NCBI RefSeq assembly: GCF_900188145.1
Contig: NZ_FZOJ01000001.1
Location: 310,001-374,000, forward strand
DNA: 64,000 nucleotides
Direction: 5' to 3'
From: Anaerovirgula multivorans
GTDB lineage: Bacteria; Bacillota; Clostridia; Peptostreptococcales; Natronincolaceae
Shown piece after piece: positions 18,487 through 30,605 of the stretch; within the stretch, counting starts at the first letter, position 1, and each line of letters begins with the position of its first letter. The notes beneath the pieces were generated by a model. It was not told the origin of the DNA, did not search any database, and worked only from the letters and a program-made list of their open reading frames with translations. Position numbers and translations under genes: made by a program.

Positions 18487-18927
18487 TTATTCTACAATTT
18501 TATCAGTAAACAAAATGCCGTTAAGATGGTCTATTTCATGACAAAGTGCTCTAGCCAATAGTTCAGTCCCTTCAACAATTATTTCTTTACCTTTTCTATT
18601 TAGTCCCTTTACCTTTACTTTTTTAGGACGAATTACATCACCTGATTGACCAGGCAGGCTTAAGCAGCCTTCAATATCACATTGTTCCCCTTGCTCCTCT
18701 ATAATTTCTGGATTAATCATCTCTATAAGTCCTTCTCCAATATCTATGACAATCACTCTTTTTAGAATTCCAATTTGAGGAGCCGCTAAACCAACCCCCT
18801 CGGCACTGTACATAGTTTCCGCCATATCCTCTAACAAAATTTCTATTCTCCTGTCAATTTTATCTACACTTCTACATATTTTTCTTAAGATCGGATCATC
18901 ATCCTGTCTAATTATTCTAATCGCCAT
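18487..18927 (-). CDS. def: Peptide deformylase
   Basis: Removes the formyl group from new proteins. All three signature motifs are present in the 146 residues: '[10 protein letters not shown]' (about 43-52), 'EGCLSLPG' (about 87-94, metal Cys) and '[11 protein letters not shown]' (about 127-137, HExxH-type). The compact length fits the type I/III clostridial enzyme. ATG start with AGGAGGAG. It lies between priA and fmt in one transcript. Confidence 0.97.
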   Translation of the reverse strand: MAIRIIRQDDDPILRKICRSVDKIDRRIEILLEDMAETMYSAEGVGLAAPQIGILKRVIVIDIGEGLIEMINPEIIEEQGEQCDIEGCLSLPGQSGDVIRPKKVKVKGLNRKGKEIIVEGTELLARALCHEIDHLNGILFTDKIVE

Positions 18928-18941
18928 TTTTCTCCTCCTAA

Positions 18942-21434
18942 CTAAATTCCCATTGTGTATAATGGATCAATATCAATACTTAAAGATATAGAAGCAGGTA
19001 CAAATTTCTGTCGATTCTCCATTAATAAATACTTTAAAATAGATTTTAAAAATCTATAGGGTACATCAATATCCTTTAGCAATAATTGATATCTATATTT
19101 TTCATTCACTTTAGCAATGATGGTTGGATTAGGTCCAAAGACAATTTCATCATATTTATTATATCCTTTTGACTTTAATATATATTTTATATTATTTGCA
19201 ATTTTTTTGGAAACAGTATATACCTCTTCTTCTTTTTTTCCAATAAAGTTTATATTGATCAGTTGTACAAAAGGAGGATAAAAATACTCTTTTCTAATAG
19301 GTAATTCCTCCTTATAAAAGCTATCGTAATCATGTTGTGATGCTGCAAGTATACTGTAATGCTGAGGATTATAGGTTTGAATAACTACTTTTCCCTTTTC
19401 GCTTCCTCTTCCTGCTCTCCCCGCTACCTGGGTGACTAGTTGAAAAGTCTTTTCAGATGCTCTGAAGTCTGGGAGATTTAATGAAGCGTCAGCAGAAATA
19501 ACACCTACTAATGTAACATTAGGAAAATCTAAACCTTTAGAAATCATTTGGGTCCCAACAAGAATATCTATTTCCCCATTTTTGAAACTTTCAAGTATTC
19601 TTTGATGAGAACCCTTAACGCTGGTGGAATCCATATCCATTCTCCCAATAACAGCATTAGGAAAGTATCCTTCGATGATCTTTTCTATTTTTTGAGTCCC
19701 CATCCCATTATACCTTATGTGAGTACCCCCGCATGAAGGGCAAAGCTTTGGTTCCTCTCTTTTCTCTCCACAGTAATGACATTGAAGATTTTTCATATTT
19801 TTATGATAAGTCATGGTAATATCACAATGGGTACATTTTACTACGTAACCACATTGTTTACAAGAAACAAAAGTAGCATAACCTCTTCTATTTAAAAACA
19901 GTATTATTTGCTTTTTTCTATCAAGGTTTTCTTTAATCAAGGAAAAAAGTTTTTCGCTTAAAATTTCTGTGTTCCCATGATCTAATTCCTGACGCATATC
20001 AATAACCTCAACTTCCGGTAAGGTTGATGCTGTCGCTCTTTTTGCCAAGGTATGCAATAACACTTCACCTTTTTCCCCTCTATAATAGGTTTCTAAAGAA
20101 GGTGTAGCTGAGCCTAGTACTACAATTGCCCCTTCTTCTCTACTTCTGAAAGCAGCAACTTCTGCAGCATGGTACTTTGGATGATGATCCGATTTGTAAG
20201 TGCTTTCATGCTCTTCATCAATAATAATCATACCAAGCTTGTTAAAGGGAGCAAATATAGCTGACCTAGCACCAACAACAATATTTACTTTTCCCTCCAC
20301 AATTCTACGCCATTCATCAAATCTTTCTCCCTCAGAAAGATTACTATGAAGTACAGCTATTCCTTCTCCAAATCTTCCATAAAATCTTTCTATTGTTTGA
20401 GGTGTTAAAGCTATTTCTGGCACTAAGACAATCCCCTGTTTTCCTTTGTTTAAAACTTCCTCAATAAGCTGTAAATATATTTCTGTCTTTCCACTGCCAG
20501 TTACCCCGTGCAACAAAAAGGTTTTTGGCTCTTCCTTATGAATATATGGTTTGATTTCATCAATAATCTCTTTTTGTTCTATATTAGGGTTAAGTTTTGG
20601 AAAGTTCTTAAACTCTAAATTTTTAAAGGGATCCCGCTTATATTCTCTTTCACTAATTGTAACATAGCCTTTGGAAACTAACGCATTTAATGAAGCTCTA
20701 TTTGCTTTTAATAGGTCAAGTAATTCTTTTACCGGACATTCTCTATGTTCCTTTAAAAACAACAAAATTTCTCTCTGTCTTTTAGCATTTTTCAAGGTGT
20801 TGATTATGGTCTCAATTTCTTTCTTTTCTATAGTTAACTGTACATACTGTTGTGTTTGTATCTTTACACGAGAAGAAATTTCATAATCTATTTTAATGAA
20901 TTCTTTTTCCTCTAACAGCTTTAAGGTATTATTTATATTGTTAGTTGACAATCTGCTATATAGTTTTTCTAAAGTGGCTTTACCACCTAAATCCTCTAAC
21001 AATTTTAGAAGCTCCACTTGATTTTTGGAATTTTTATAGCATTTTGTTGCCCAATCTTCTTCCAATAAACAAATAGTTTTCTTTTCCTTATTGACAATCC
21101 CTGTAGGAAGAACACATTGAATCGCCTCAATATACTTGCACATATACTTATTCTTCAGCCAAACAATTAATCTTATTTGTTTTTCATTAATAATCGGTTC
21201 ATCATCTATAGGATATAAGAGCTCTTTTAACTTATACTCAATCTTTTCTTCTCTTTTTATATTCATTATATAAGCTTCAAGCTTCTTATTTCCCATACCA
21301 AAGGGTACGATCACCCTCATACCCCTTTGGAGAGTATTCTGTAGTCCCTCTGGAATCTTATAATCAAATATTTTATCAGTTTGGAGACTGTTGTTGTTAA
21401 CAATAACCTGTGCTATATGGATTTCTTTTTTCAT
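18942..21434 (-). CDS. priA: Primosomal protein N' (PriA helicase)
   Basis: A 3'-5' superfamily 2 helicase that reloads the replisome at stalled forks. The 830 residues include an N-terminal DNA-binding domain, '[15 protein letters not shown]' (Walker A, about 311-325), '[11 protein letters not shown]' (motif II), and a zinc region of four CxxC pairs: '[13 protein letters not shown]', '[10 protein letters not shown]' and 'CPSCGG'. 'QVAGRAGRG' is motif VI. Start ATG with GGGAGGTGATGGA. Confidence 0.97.
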   Translation of the reverse strand: MKKEIHIAQVIVNNNSLQTDKIFDYKIPEGLQNTLQRGMRVIVPFGMGNKKLEAYIMNIKREEKIEYKLKELLYPIDDEPIINEKQIRLIVWLKNKYMCKYIEAIQCVLPTGIVNKEKKTICLLEEDWATKCYKNSKNQVELLKLLEDLGGKATLEKLYSRLSTNNINNTLKLLEEKEFIKIDYEISSRVKIQTQQYVQLTIEKKEIETIINTLKNAKRQREILLFLKEHRECPVKELLDLLKANRASLNALVSKGYVTISEREYKRDPFKNLEFKNFPKLNPNIEQKEIIDEIKPYIHKEEPKTFLLHGVTGSGKTEIYLQLIEEVLNKGKQGIVLVPEIALTPQTIERFYGRFGEGIAVLHSNLSEGERFDEWRRIVEGKVNIVVGARSAIFAPFNKLGMIIIDEEHESTYKSDHHPKYHAAEVAAFRSREEGAIVVLGSATPSLETYYRGEKGEVLLHTLAKRATASTLPEVEVIDMRQELDHGNTEILSEKLFSLIKENLDRKKQIILFLNRRGYATFVSCKQCGYVVKCTHCDITMTYHKNMKNLQCHYCGEKREEPKLCPSCGGTHIRYNGMGTQKIEKIIEGYFPNAVIGRMDMDSTSVKGSHQRILESFKNGEIDILVGTQMISKGLDFPNVTLVGVISADASLNLPDFRASEKTFQLVTQVAGRAGRGSEKGKVVIQTYNPQHYSILAASQHDYDSFYKEELPIRKEYFYPPFVQLININFIGKKEEEVYTVSKKIANNIKYILKSKGYNKYDEIVFGPNPTIIAKVNEKYRYQLLLKDIDVPYRFLKSILKYLLMENRQKFVPASISLSIDIDPLYTMGI

Positions 21435-21502
21435 TCCATCACCTCCCTGATTTAGCTTAATGCTTTGCTATTCTCTCTATTATATCAAATTTTTATCTAA
21501 AT

Positions 21503-21536
21503 AAAAAAGAAAGAGCCTTTATTTTTGAGGCCCTTT
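21503..21536 (-). terminator. Terminator after coaBC
   Basis: On the minus strand AAAGGGCC pairs with GGCTCTTT and is followed by CTTTTTT. It lies 50 bp past the coaBC stop and separates it from priA. Confidence 0.75.
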
Positions 21537-21587
21537 TTATGAATGTATGTTAATAATTAATTTCCTTAACACTAGAAGCACTGTGGA

Positions 21588-22781
21588 TTATTGATAAAAT
21601 TCCTTTGTTTTATTTAAAATTTGATGGGCAATTTCTAGTTTGGTAGCTTTATCAATTTTCTTAATATGATTATTCTTATCAATTAAGCAGACAATATTGG
21701 TATCAGTACCAAATCCAGCTCCTTGTTGTGTCACGTCATTTGCTACAATAAAATCCAAATTTTTCTTAATAATTTTTTCCTTCGCATATTCAATTAAATG
21801 ATCTGTTTCAGCAGCAAAGCCTACTAATACCCTGTCATCTTTTATTTTTCCTAACTCCAATAATATATCAGGGTTTCTCACTAAAGTGATCGATAAATCT
21901 CCCTCTTGTTTCTTGATTTTCTTATCAACAACGTCTTTAGGTCGATAATCAGCAACAGCAGCAGATTTAATAATAATATCCTGCTGCCTAAAATTAGACA
22001 TGACAGCCTCATACATATCTAGTGTGCTTTTTATAGAAATAAACTTAACATGACAAGGTGGTGTCAAATTTGTTGGTCCTGAAACTAATGTGACCTTAGC
22101 ACCTCTTTTACTTGCAGCCTCCGCTAACGCATAACCCATCTTTCCACTGGAATGATTCGTAATAAATCGAACAGGATCAATAGATTCTACTGTTGGTCCA
22201 GCTGTGATTAAAATCTTCTTACCCAACAAATCCTTGTCTTCCCTTTCTAACTCAAGGAGAAACTCTACGATTTTGCTTACTTCTGCTAGTTTTCCTGTGC
22301 CAACATCTCCACAAGCCAATCTTCCTTCTCCTGGCGGTATAAATCCATAGCCAAGATCTATTAATCTCTTCATATTTGATTGAAGTATTTGGTTCTCATA
22401 CATTTTTGTATTCATAGCAGGAGCAAAAACTACTTTTGCAGTAGATGCCATAATGGTAGTAGATAATATGTCATCAGCAATCCCATGAGCTATCTTTCCA
22501 ATGATATTTGCTGTAGCAGGGGCTACCAAAATGATATCAGCTTTTTGAGCAAGGGATATATGTTCTATATCCCAATATCTCGGAGTCTCAAAGAGATCAG
22601 TAATAACAGGATTTTGACTTAAAGCTTGAAAAGTATAGGGTTTAACAAATTCCATTGCAGCTTTTGTCATCATAACGTCGACATTGGCATTCAGTTTTTT
22701 AAGTTGACTTACTATATCACAAGCTTTATAAGCAGCTATTCCACCGGTTACTCCTACTACAATATTTTTCCCTGTTAACAT
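21588..22781 (-). CDS. coaBC: CoaBC: PPC synthetase / PPC decarboxylase
   Basis: A bifunctional enzyme for steps two and three of CoA synthesis. The N-terminal flavin decarboxylase half has 'VGVTGGIAAYKACDIV', the proton-donor region 'HISLAQKADIILVAPATAN' and 'PAMNTKMYENQ', and 'GRLACGDVGTGKLAE' with the catalytic Cys. The C-terminal CTP-dependent synthetase has 'ITAGPTVESIDPVRFITNHS' and 'SAAVADYRPKD'. The start overlaps the rpoZ stop by one base. 397 residues is the usual length. Confidence 0.97.
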   Translation of the reverse strand: MLTGKNIVVGVTGGIAAYKACDIVSQLKKLNANVDVMMTKAAMEFVKPYTFQALSQNPVITDLFETPRYWDIEHISLAQKADIILVAPATANIIGKIAHGIADDILSTTIMASTAKVVFAPAMNTKMYENQILQSNMKRLIDLGYGFIPPGEGRLACGDVGTGKLAEVSKIVEFLLELEREDKDLLGKKILITAGPTVESIDPVRFITNHSSGKMGYALAEAASKRGAKVTLVSGPTNLTPPCHVKFISIKSTLDMYEAVMSNFRQQDIIIKSAAVADYRPKDVVDKKIKKQEGDLSITLVRNPDILLELGKIKDDRVLVGFAAETDHLIEYAKEKIIKKNLDFIVANDVTQQGAGFGTDTNIVCLIDKNNHIKKIDKATKLEIAHQILNKTKEFYQ

Positions 22782-23002
22782 TATTCAACAACCTTTGTAC
22801 TTTTATCCTCTACAGCTGGAGTATAGGTCACCATATCTTCTACGATCTCCTGAGTGGCTATAGAAACTGGTTTATGGGAAGAAGGCTTTACTTTAGGATC
22901 ATTTCCGTCTATTAACTGTCTAGCTCTTTTAGCAACAGCTACTACTAATGTATAACGACTATCTACTTTTTTCATTAAATCATTCGTTGATGGATATAAC
23001 AC
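22781..23002 (-). CDS. rpoZ: RNA polymerase omega subunit
   Basis: A 73-residue omega subunit that stabilises the beta' subunit. 'SRYTLVVAVAKRARQLI' (about 15-31) is the conserved helix that clasps beta'. It sits between gmk and coaBC, the typical gmk-rpoZ-coaBC order. The C-terminus is extended by an acidic tail. Its stop and the coaBC start share a base. Confidence 0.94.
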   Translation of the reverse strand: MLYPSTNDLMKKVDSRYTLVVAVAKRARQLIDGNDPKVKPSSHKPVSIATQEIVEDMVTYTPAVEDKSTKVVE

Positions 23003-23016
23003 GATATCATTCCTCC

Positions 23017-23619
23017 TTAAAATATTGATTTGATATTATCTTGAACTCTAGTAACTTTGCATTTTTCTGCTCTTATAATGGCTTCTACATCCTTAGTAGC
23101 CCTTTCAATATCATCGTTTACAACCGCATAGTCATATTTTATAACCTGTTCGATCTCTTCTATTGCACAACCATATCTTTTTTCAATATCTTTTTCGCTT
23201 TCTGTTCCTCTACCTACAATTCTGTTTTTTAGTTCTTCTAGTGACGGTGGGAGTATAAAAATAAAAACACCATCTTGAAATTTTTCTTTTACCTGTAACG
23301 CACCAGCAATATCTATTTCTAATAAAATATCATTGCCCTTTTCTAAATTTTCTAATACGTACTTTTTAGGAGTACCATAATAGTTGTCATATACTTTAGC
23401 GTATTCAAGGAGAGCATTCTCCTGAAGCATTCCTTCAAAATTCCCTTTAGAAATGAAATAATAATTTTCTCCGTCAGTTTCTCCCCTTCTAGGTTCTCTT
23501 GTAGTAGCAGAAATGGAAATCTTTATGTCTGGATTTAGTCTAGCTAAAGTTTTGCATATAGTACCTTTCCCTGCTCCCGAGGGTCCAGATACAACGATTA
23601 ATAATCCCTTTTTTTCCAT
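23017..23619 (-). CDS. gmk: Guanylate kinase
   Basis: Phosphorylates GMP to GDP. P-loop 'VSGPSGAGKGTICK' (about 8-21), GMP-binding 'SATTREPRRGETDGENYYFI', and 'LEIDIAGALQVKEKF'. The start chosen gives about 200 residues, the family length, and has AGAGGAGATAATT before ATG; the longer frame runs back into the remA gene, whose 3' end it follows. Together with rpoZ and remA it forms one unit. Confidence 0.96.
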   Translation of the reverse strand: MEKKGLLIVVSGPSGAGKGTICKTLARLNPDIKISISATTREPRRGETDGENYYFISKGNFEGMLQENALLEYAKVYDNYYGTPKKYVLENLEKGNDILLEIDIAGALQVKEKFQDGVFIFILPPSLEELKNRIVGRGTESEKDIEKRYGCAIEEIEQVIKYDYAVVNDDIERATKDVEAIIRAEKCKVTRVQDNIKSIF

Positions 23620-23641
23620 AATTATCTCCTCTTTCATACCT

Positions 23642-23923
23642 CTAATCACCTTCAACAGTTGTCTCCACTTCTTTATTTGAATCTTTAGCATTTAATCTAT
23701 GGGCGACAGTTTCTGGTTGTACTGCAGATAAGATAATATGATCACTATCAGTTACAATAACAGCTCTTGTTCTTCGACCATATGTAGCGTCTATTAACAT
23801 CCCTCTATCCCTAGCCTCTTGAATGATTCTTTTTATAGGTGCTGATTCAGGGCTAACAATAGCAATAATTCGACTAGCAGATACGATATTTCCAAAACCA
23901 ATGTTGATTAACTTTATATTCAT
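23642..23923 (-). CDS. remA: RemA-like extracellular matrix regulator (DUF370)
   Basis: A small DNA-binding regulator of biofilm matrix and osmoprotection genes in Bacillus. '[20 protein letters not shown]' near the N-terminus is the signature and '[20 protein letters not shown]' follows. The start has AGGGAGGC a few bases upstream. It lies between yicC and gmk, its conserved neighbours. 93 residues; the last 15 are acidic and not conserved. Confidence 0.94.
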   Translation of the reverse strand: MNIKLINIGFGNIVSASRIIAIVSPESAPIKRIIQEARDRGMLIDATYGRRTRAVIVTDSDHIILSAVQPETVAHRLNAKDSNKEVETTVEGD

Positions 23924-23936
23924 ATTTTTTGCCTCC

Positions 23937-24818
23937 CTATTCAATATTTTGAATCTGTTCCCTTATTTTTTCCAACTCACTTTTTACATCTACTACAATA
24001 TTCGAAATAGTTAGGTCATTAGCTTTTGAACCAATAGTATTTATTTCTCTATTCATTTCTTGAATAATAAAATCCAGCTTTCTTCCAACAGCTTCTTCCT
24101 GTTTCATTGATTTTTTGAATTGGCTAATATGGCTATTCAATCGAACAATTTCTTCTGTAATATTGCTTCTATCTGCAAACAATGCCACCTCCAATGCTAT
24201 CCTACTCTCATCAACATCGGATTCCCCATCTAATAATTCTTTAATCCGTTTGTTTAAACGCTCCTTATGTTCCAAAACAATTTCAGGGCTTCTAACCTCT
24301 ATTTTCTTTATTAACAATACAAGAGTTTCTAACCTATGAAGTAGATCTTCTTTCAACTTCAAGCCTTCCACTTGTCGCATTCCTGATAAATTATTTAAAG
24401 CGTCTATCAGTCCTTCGTTTAATAGATTCCAAATAATTTCTTCATCTTCTTCCGCTTTTTCTAGCTGTAGAACATCAGGGAATCTAGCAATGGTAGAAAC
24501 TGCTATATCTTTCTCTATTTTAAAACTGTTATGGATTTCTTCTAATGCGCTAATATATTGATGAGCCAGTGCCATATCAGTAGATACCTTAACATCACTT
24601 TCTCCAATATTCTTATAATTAATATATATTTCTATTCTACCTCTTTTTATATAGTTTTTAACAACTTGTCTAATATTATCTTCCAAAAATGCAAAACTTC
24701 TAGGCATTTTAATACTTATATCCATATATCTGTGATTTACTGTTTTTAGTTCAATATTAAATTGCTTATACTCTTTTTGGACTTCGCTTCTGCCAAATCC
24801 TGTCATGCTTATCAACAT
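23937..24818 (-). CDS. yicC: YicC family endoribonuclease
   Basis: YicC/YloC proteins are RNA endonucleases involved in small-RNA turnover. '[10 protein letters not shown]' at the start, '[14 protein letters not shown]' and the C-terminal '[20 protein letters not shown]' mark the family. There is a long helical middle region. The start ATG (MLISMTGFG) has AAGGA at a normal distance. It is the first gene of yicC-remA-gmk-rpoZ-coaBC-priA-def-fmt, which may form one long transcript apart from the terminator at 21503. Confidence 0.93.
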   Translation of the reverse strand: MLISMTGFGRSEVQKEYKQFNIELKTVNHRYMDISIKMPRSFAFLEDNIRQVVKNYIKRGRIEIYINYKNIGESDVKVSTDMALAHQYISALEEIHNSFKIEKDIAVSTIARFPDVLQLEKAEEDEEIIWNLLNEGLIDALNNLSGMRQVEGLKLKEDLLHRLETLVLLIKKIEVRSPEIVLEHKERLNKRIKELLDGESDVDESRIALEVALFADRSNITEEIVRLNSHISQFKKSMKQEEAVGRKLDFIIQEMNREINTIGSKANDLTISNIVVDVKSELEKIREQIQNIE

Positions 24819-24887
24819 AGATTTCATCCTTCCATTTTTACCTTACTTTTTATATTTTATATTCCACTTAATAGAATTACAAGGAAA

Positions 24888-25742
24888 TTAAGCAGGATTA
24901 TCGAAAAAATAAATTCCACAGCATATATCCTCTGCTGGACCCTCCATCTCTAGCTGTTGATCTTGATGAATTGTGATTTTTAGTCTGCCACCCTCAGCAT
25001 CTACCCAGACAACATCTTCCACAAGATTTAATAAATGGGCTACTCCACAGACACTGGTAACTCCAGTACCACAGGCTAATGTATGACCAGCGCCACGTTC
25101 CCATGTGCCCACTTTTACATGTGTCCTATCAACAATTTGTGCAAAGTTAACATTAGTTTTTTCAGGGAATAGCCAATGGTTTTCAATCATTGGTCCATAT
25201 TTCTTAATAAGATCTATATCCAATTCTTCTGTGAAGATCACCGTGTGGGGAACACCCATTAAAACAGTTGATATGATAAACTTTCTTCCTTCTATTTCTA
25301 ATTCTTCATTAATAAAATCTGTTTTCTTTTCTGTTTTTACTGGAATATTACTAGGTTCTAAAATCATTTTACCCATGCTTACATTAACGGTATGCGCCTT
25401 ATTATTTTTTGTAGTTATTACAACAGTCAATACTCCTGCTAAGGTTTCAATCTTAAATTCCTTTGTTTTTATCAACCCTTCATCGTAAACAAATTTAGTG
25501 AAACATCTTATACCGTTACCACACATATTTCCTCTGGAACCATCACTGTTATAATAATACATTTTAAAATCAGCTGAAGGGGATGTCGCCACAACCATTA
25601 AACCGTCAGCTCCAATACCAAATCGCCTATGGCAGCTTCTAAGGGCTAATTCCGGGAACTGATCTTCGTAGGGAAAGCTATCATACTCGATTATGATAAA
25701 GTCATTGCCAGCACCATGGAGTTTTTTAAAAGGTATATTCAT
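24888..25742 (-). CDS. dapF: Diaminopimelate epimerase
   Basis: Converts LL- to meso-diaminopimelate for lysine and peptidoglycan. The two catalytic Cys are in 'GNMCGNGIRCF' (about 73-83) and 'ACGTGVTSVCG' (about 224-234). 'FKKLHGAGNDFIII' begins the protein. 284 residues. Its presence indicates DAP-type peptidoglycan, relevant to the MurE-like gene at 47777. It is divergent from rqcH with a 158-bp gap. Confidence 0.96.
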   Translation of the reverse strand: MNIPFKKLHGAGNDFIIIEYDSFPYEDQFPELALRSCHRRFGIGADGLMVVATSPSADFKMYYYNSDGSRGNMCGNGIRCFTKFVYDEGLIKTKEFKIETLAGVLTVVITTKNNKAHTVNVSMGKMILEPSNIPVKTEKKTDFINEELEIEGRKFIISTVLMGVPHTVIFTEELDIDLIKKYGPMIENHWLFPEKTNVNFAQIVDRTHVKVGTWERGAGHTLACGTGVTSVCGVAHLLNLVEDVVWVDAEGGRLKITIHQDQQLEMEGPAEDICCGIYFFDNPA

Positions 25743-25892
25743 TGTTTAAAGCACCTCGCTTTATTTAAAGTGTTAACAATTTTTATAAAATTCCTTCAAA
25801 TTCGTAATATTTCCTTTAGTATTTAAAGCATACTAATATTATTCATAGAATGCAATAGTTTCCTTTTGAAATTTTGAAGAATCTTTAGTTTT

Positions 25893-25921
25893 TTGCATTC
25901 ATGCTGTTTTTATGCTATATT
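25893..25921 (+). promoter_or_regulatory. Likely sigma-A promoter of rqcH
   Basis: TTGCAT and TATATT with a 17-bp spacer, 30 bp before the rqcH start. The -10 also has TGC just upstream, close to an extended -10. Confidence 0.55.
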
Positions 25922-25951
25922 ATGATTACAAAACAATGGGAGGAATCAATC

Positions 25952-27724
25952 ATGCCATTAGATGGATTCGTGGTTGCTGCTTTAACTCATGAACTCAGCA
26001 GCCTATTAAGCTATAATAGAATTGAGAAAATATATCAACCAGAAGTTGATGAAATAATAATAAATCTTCGCAGTCAAGGAAAAAATACAAAACTCTTATT
26101 ATCCGCCAACAGTAATTATCCAAGGGTGCATTTTACCACTGCTAATAAAGAAAATCCTTCTACCCCTCCAAATTTCTGTATGCTTTTAAGAAAATATCTG
26201 CAGGGTGGAAAAATTGTTGATATTGTGCAACCAGAGTTTGAAAGAATGATCAAATTCAAGATTGAAAGTCTAGATGAATTGAATTTAGTGAAATCTAGAG
26301 AATTAATTATAGAAATGATGGGCCGCCATAGCAATATCATTCTTATAGATTGTGAAAATGATATAGTCATTGATAGTATAAAAAGGATACCCTTTGATGT
26401 TAGTCGCTTTCGTCAAATACTTCCAGGTTTGAAATATACTATGCCGCCTTCTAAAGACAAGCACAATCCTCTAGATTGTACTACCCCTGAAATCTTTAGA
26501 ACATATCTTTCCGAAGCGTCTCAATTGACGATTGAGAAAGCACTTTATCATGTTTTTACTGGTGTTTCGCCTTTAATAGCAAGAGAAATCTGCTATATTG
26601 CTAAACTTCAGGAAGCTATGCTTGTAAGTAACCTATCGCCTTTTGAATTGGAAAGCTTATTTACAGCCTTTGCCTCCATGTTGAAGATGGTATTAACAAA
26701 TCATTATACACCTACTATCTATATTGACACCTATAATGATAAATATATTGATTTTAGTGTTGTTCCTCTACAAAAGCTTTCCGACTTCAAAGAAAATGCT
26801 TCTTTATCCGTTAGTAGTATGTTGGAAACCTTTTATGCCAACCGTGATCAAAAAGAAAGGTTAAAACAAAAGTCCTATGATTTAAGAAAAAGTATTAGTA
26901 CAAGACTAGACAGATTATATAATAAAATGCAAAACCTTCATCAAGATTTTAAAAAAGCAACAAAAGCAAATACTTATAAGATAAAAGGTGAACTTCTAAC
27001 AGCGAACTTATATCAAATTACAAAAGGTGATGAAGTAATAGAATTAACAAATTATTACGATGAAAATCAAGGCAGCATGATTATAGAATTAGATAAGCGA
27101 CTAACGCCCTCTCAAAATGCCCAAAGCTACTATAAAAAATATAATAAAGCTAAAACTGCTCTTTTAGAGATTGATAAACAGTTAGAAAAAACTAAGGGAG
27201 AAATTGATTATTTAGAACAAATTTTACTAAATATAGACCAATCTACTTATTTATCAGACCTTGAGGAAATACACAACGAACTCATGGAAACCGGCTATTT
27301 AAGAAAACGAATTGGCAAAAAAAGTATAGTTAGTTTTAAAAAGTCTGGATATCTTAAATATAGATCCTCTGATGGTTTAGAAGTCTTAGTTGGAAAAAAC
27401 AATAAGCAAAACGATGAAATCACTTTAAAAATTGCTGATAAAGAAGATTTATGGTTTCATGTGAAGGATATGCCAGGTTCTCATGTGATCTTGAGGGTTG
27501 CCGGCAACAACTATACGGATACCTCTATATTAGAGGCGGCTACATTAGCTGCTTACTATAGCAAGGGAAAAAGCGCCACAAAAGTATCGGTGGATTATAC
27601 AATCAGAAAAAATGTTCGTAAACCTAAGGGAGCTAAACCAGGTATGGTGATTTATGATCATTATTCTACTATATTAGTAGATGGAAATGAGAAAGCAATT
27701 AGCCATATGCGACAAATAGAATAA
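25952..27724 (+). CDS. rqcH: RqcH (NFACT family, ribosome quality control)
   Basis: RqcH adds C-terminal Ala tails to stalled peptides on the 50S subunit; it is also annotated as a fibronectin-binding protein. 590 residues: NFACT-N (about 1-190), helix-hairpin-helix part, a long coiled coil (about 280-430, many Lys/Glu), and the NFACT-R domain with 'DLWFHVKDMPGSHVI' and 'VRKPKGAKPGMVIY'. The start is chosen by GGGAGGAATCAATC before ATG; 17 codons of upstream frame have no site. It stands alone on the plus strand with its own terminator. Confidence 0.94.
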   Translation: MPLDGFVVAALTHELSSLLSYNRIEKIYQPEVDEIIINLRSQGKNTKLLLSANSNYPRVHFTTANKENPSTPPNFCMLLRKYLQGGKIVDIVQPEFERMIKFKIESLDELNLVKSRELIIEMMGRHSNIILIDCENDIVIDSIKRIPFDVSRFRQILPGLKYTMPPSKDKHNPLDCTTPEIFRTYLSEASQLTIEKALYHVFTGVSPLIAREICYIAKLQEAMLVSNLSPFELESLFTAFASMLKMVLTNHYTPTIYIDTYNDKYIDFSVVPLQKLSDFKENASLSVSSMLETFYANRDQKERLKQKSYDLRKSISTRLDRLYNKMQNLHQDFKKATKANTYKIKGELLTANLYQITKGDEVIELTNYYDENQGSMIIELDKRLTPSQNAQSYYKKYNKAKTALLEIDKQLEKTKGEIDYLEQILLNIDQSTYLSDLEEIHNELMETGYLRKRIGKKSIVSFKKSGYLKYRSSDGLEVLVGKNNKQNDEITLKIADKEDLWFHVKDMPGSHVILRVAGNNYTDTSILEAATLAAYYSKGKSATKVSVDYTIRKNVRKPKGAKPGMVIYDHYSTILVDGNEKAISHMRQIE

Positions 27725-27762
27725 TCCTATCATCTACATGCAATTTTGATGATACAACAGTA

Positions 27763-27790
27763 GGGAACGCCCCCCTGTGGCGTTCCTTTG
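27763..27790 (+). terminator. Terminator of rqcH
   Basis: GGAACGCC and GGCGTTCC form a perfect 8-bp stem with a C-rich loop followed by TTTGT, 39 bp after the rqcH stop. Confidence 0.75.
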
Positions 27791-27886
27791 TCATAGAGAA
27801 AATTACAGCATCTGAAAAATTATGATTACAGTCTTAGCAATACACCGAAGGAGAATTGTTAGAGTTATCTATACTACATAGATTCT

Positions 27887-29390
<1,504 letters not shown>

Positions 29391-29393
29391 AAC

Positions 29394-29843
29394 TTACATC
29401 TCCTTTTGGTCTAGCTTATCATATTTTAATATAACGTAAGCCACCAATATTTGCCCAATAACGATAGCAGAATCAGCAATGTTGAAAACCGGCCATACTC
29501 GAAAATCGAAAAAGTCTATTACAAAACCATATAGAACTCTATCTATTAAGTTGCCAATAGCCCCGCCAATGATTAGACTAAGACCAATCATCATAGCTCT
29601 TGGATATTTCCTATGCTTTCTAAAATAAAAAATAATAGCTCCAACAATAAGAACTGTTAAAATGATAAAAAACCATCTTTGATGCTGAAGAACACCAAAT
29701 GCTGCTCCTCTATTTTCAACATAGGTTAAATGAAATATATTCCTTATTATTGGTATCTCACCAGGATCTTTTAAATAGTTTACTACTAATATTTTACTCA
29801 CTTGATCTAGTATTAATACAATCAAAGATAACACGTAATTCAT
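29394..29843 (-). CDS. lspA: Lipoprotein signal peptidase (signal peptidase II)
   Basis: Cleaves prolipoproteins before the lipidated Cys. Four membrane segments in 149 residues. The two catalytic Asp are in 'GNLIDRVLYGFVIDFFDF' (about 99-116) and 'FNIADSAIVIG' (about 120-130). 'NRGAAFG' is also conserved. One lipoprotein substrate in this window is the binding protein at 63037. Confidence 0.96.
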   Translation of the reverse strand: MNYVLSLIVLILDQVSKILVVNYLKDPGEIPIIRNIFHLTYVENRGAAFGVLQHQRWFFIILTVLIVGAIIFYFRKHRKYPRAMMIGLSLIIGGAIGNLIDRVLYGFVIDFFDFRVWPVFNIADSAIVIGQILVAYVILKYDKLDQKEM

Positions 29844-29923
29844 AGTTAAGCCCCTTTCCTATGCAATTTCTCTAATGATTATATCATTAGAAAAAGAAAA
29901 AAGATACAAAAAGTACCTTTTTC

Positions 29924-30592
29924 TTATTCAAAATCCTTCTTTCTCTTTCCTTCGCCCTTTGTCTCAGGTAATTGTTGTTTATAATGACCTTCTGTTATTT
30001 TATCGGTCCTTTCAACAATGCCTATACTATCATCATCAAATACTCCTTGGTTATCAGCGGTAGAAAAGGAAGGATCGCTTTTTACCTCATTAAATTTTGC
30101 CACCTCTTGATAGGCATCTTCTCCATCGAACCCAGTATAATCATCATCGTTTTTATAAGTCCTACCAAAGGGAGGTCTTAATAGTCTTTCTTCGACTGGC
30201 CTATTAGCATCGGAATCATATAAAGCAACTTCATGTTCTTCACATTTCATACAAGTATCAGCTTCAGGCATGATTTCTAGTCTTTCCTCTGCTATTTCAG
30301 CACCACACCCCTGACATATACCATATTCATCGGTTTCTATTTTTTGTAAAGCTTCTTCTATTTCATTTAATCTATACTTCTCATTATTCTCCAAGTTTGC
30401 TTGCATAGCCGCCATAAACATTTCAGTTCCTAAATCAGCAGGATGATTATCGTAGGCAGATAGCTCTTCTGTGTATTCTTTCATGGAGGCACTATGAGGC
30501 TGATGATCTTCCATTCGTTTTAAGGTATCTAAAATGTTTTTTTTCTCCTGTAATAGCAATTTCTTAAAATGATTTTTCTTCTGTATATCCAA
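29924..30592 (-). CDS. TraR/DksA-type zinc finger protein, YteA family
   Basis: A 222-residue YteA-like protein. It has an N-terminal helical hairpin (about 1-90) and a C4 zinc finger 'CQGCGAEIAEERLEIMPEAD' followed by 'TCMKCEE', then an acidic C-terminus with Asp/Glu-rich stretches. The family has a DksA fold but its action on RNA polymerase in Firmicutes is unproven. The start is TTG giving MDIQKKNHFKKLL, with AGGAGG nine bases upstream; the ATG ten codons earlier has no site. It follows the DUF5665 gene closely. Confidence 0.85.
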   Translation of the reverse strand: MDIQKKNHFKKLLLQEKKNILDTLKRMEDHQPHSASMKEYTEELSAYDNHPADLGTEMFMAAMQANLENNEKYRLNEIEEALQKIETDEYGICQGCGAEIAEERLEIMPEADTCMKCEEHEVALYDSDANRPVEERLLRPPFGRTYKNDDDYTGFDGEDAYQEVAKFNEVKSDPSFSTADNQGVFDDDSIGIVERTDKITEGHYKQQLPETKGEGKRKKDFE

Positions 30593-30605
30593 GGCATGAT
30601 TCCTC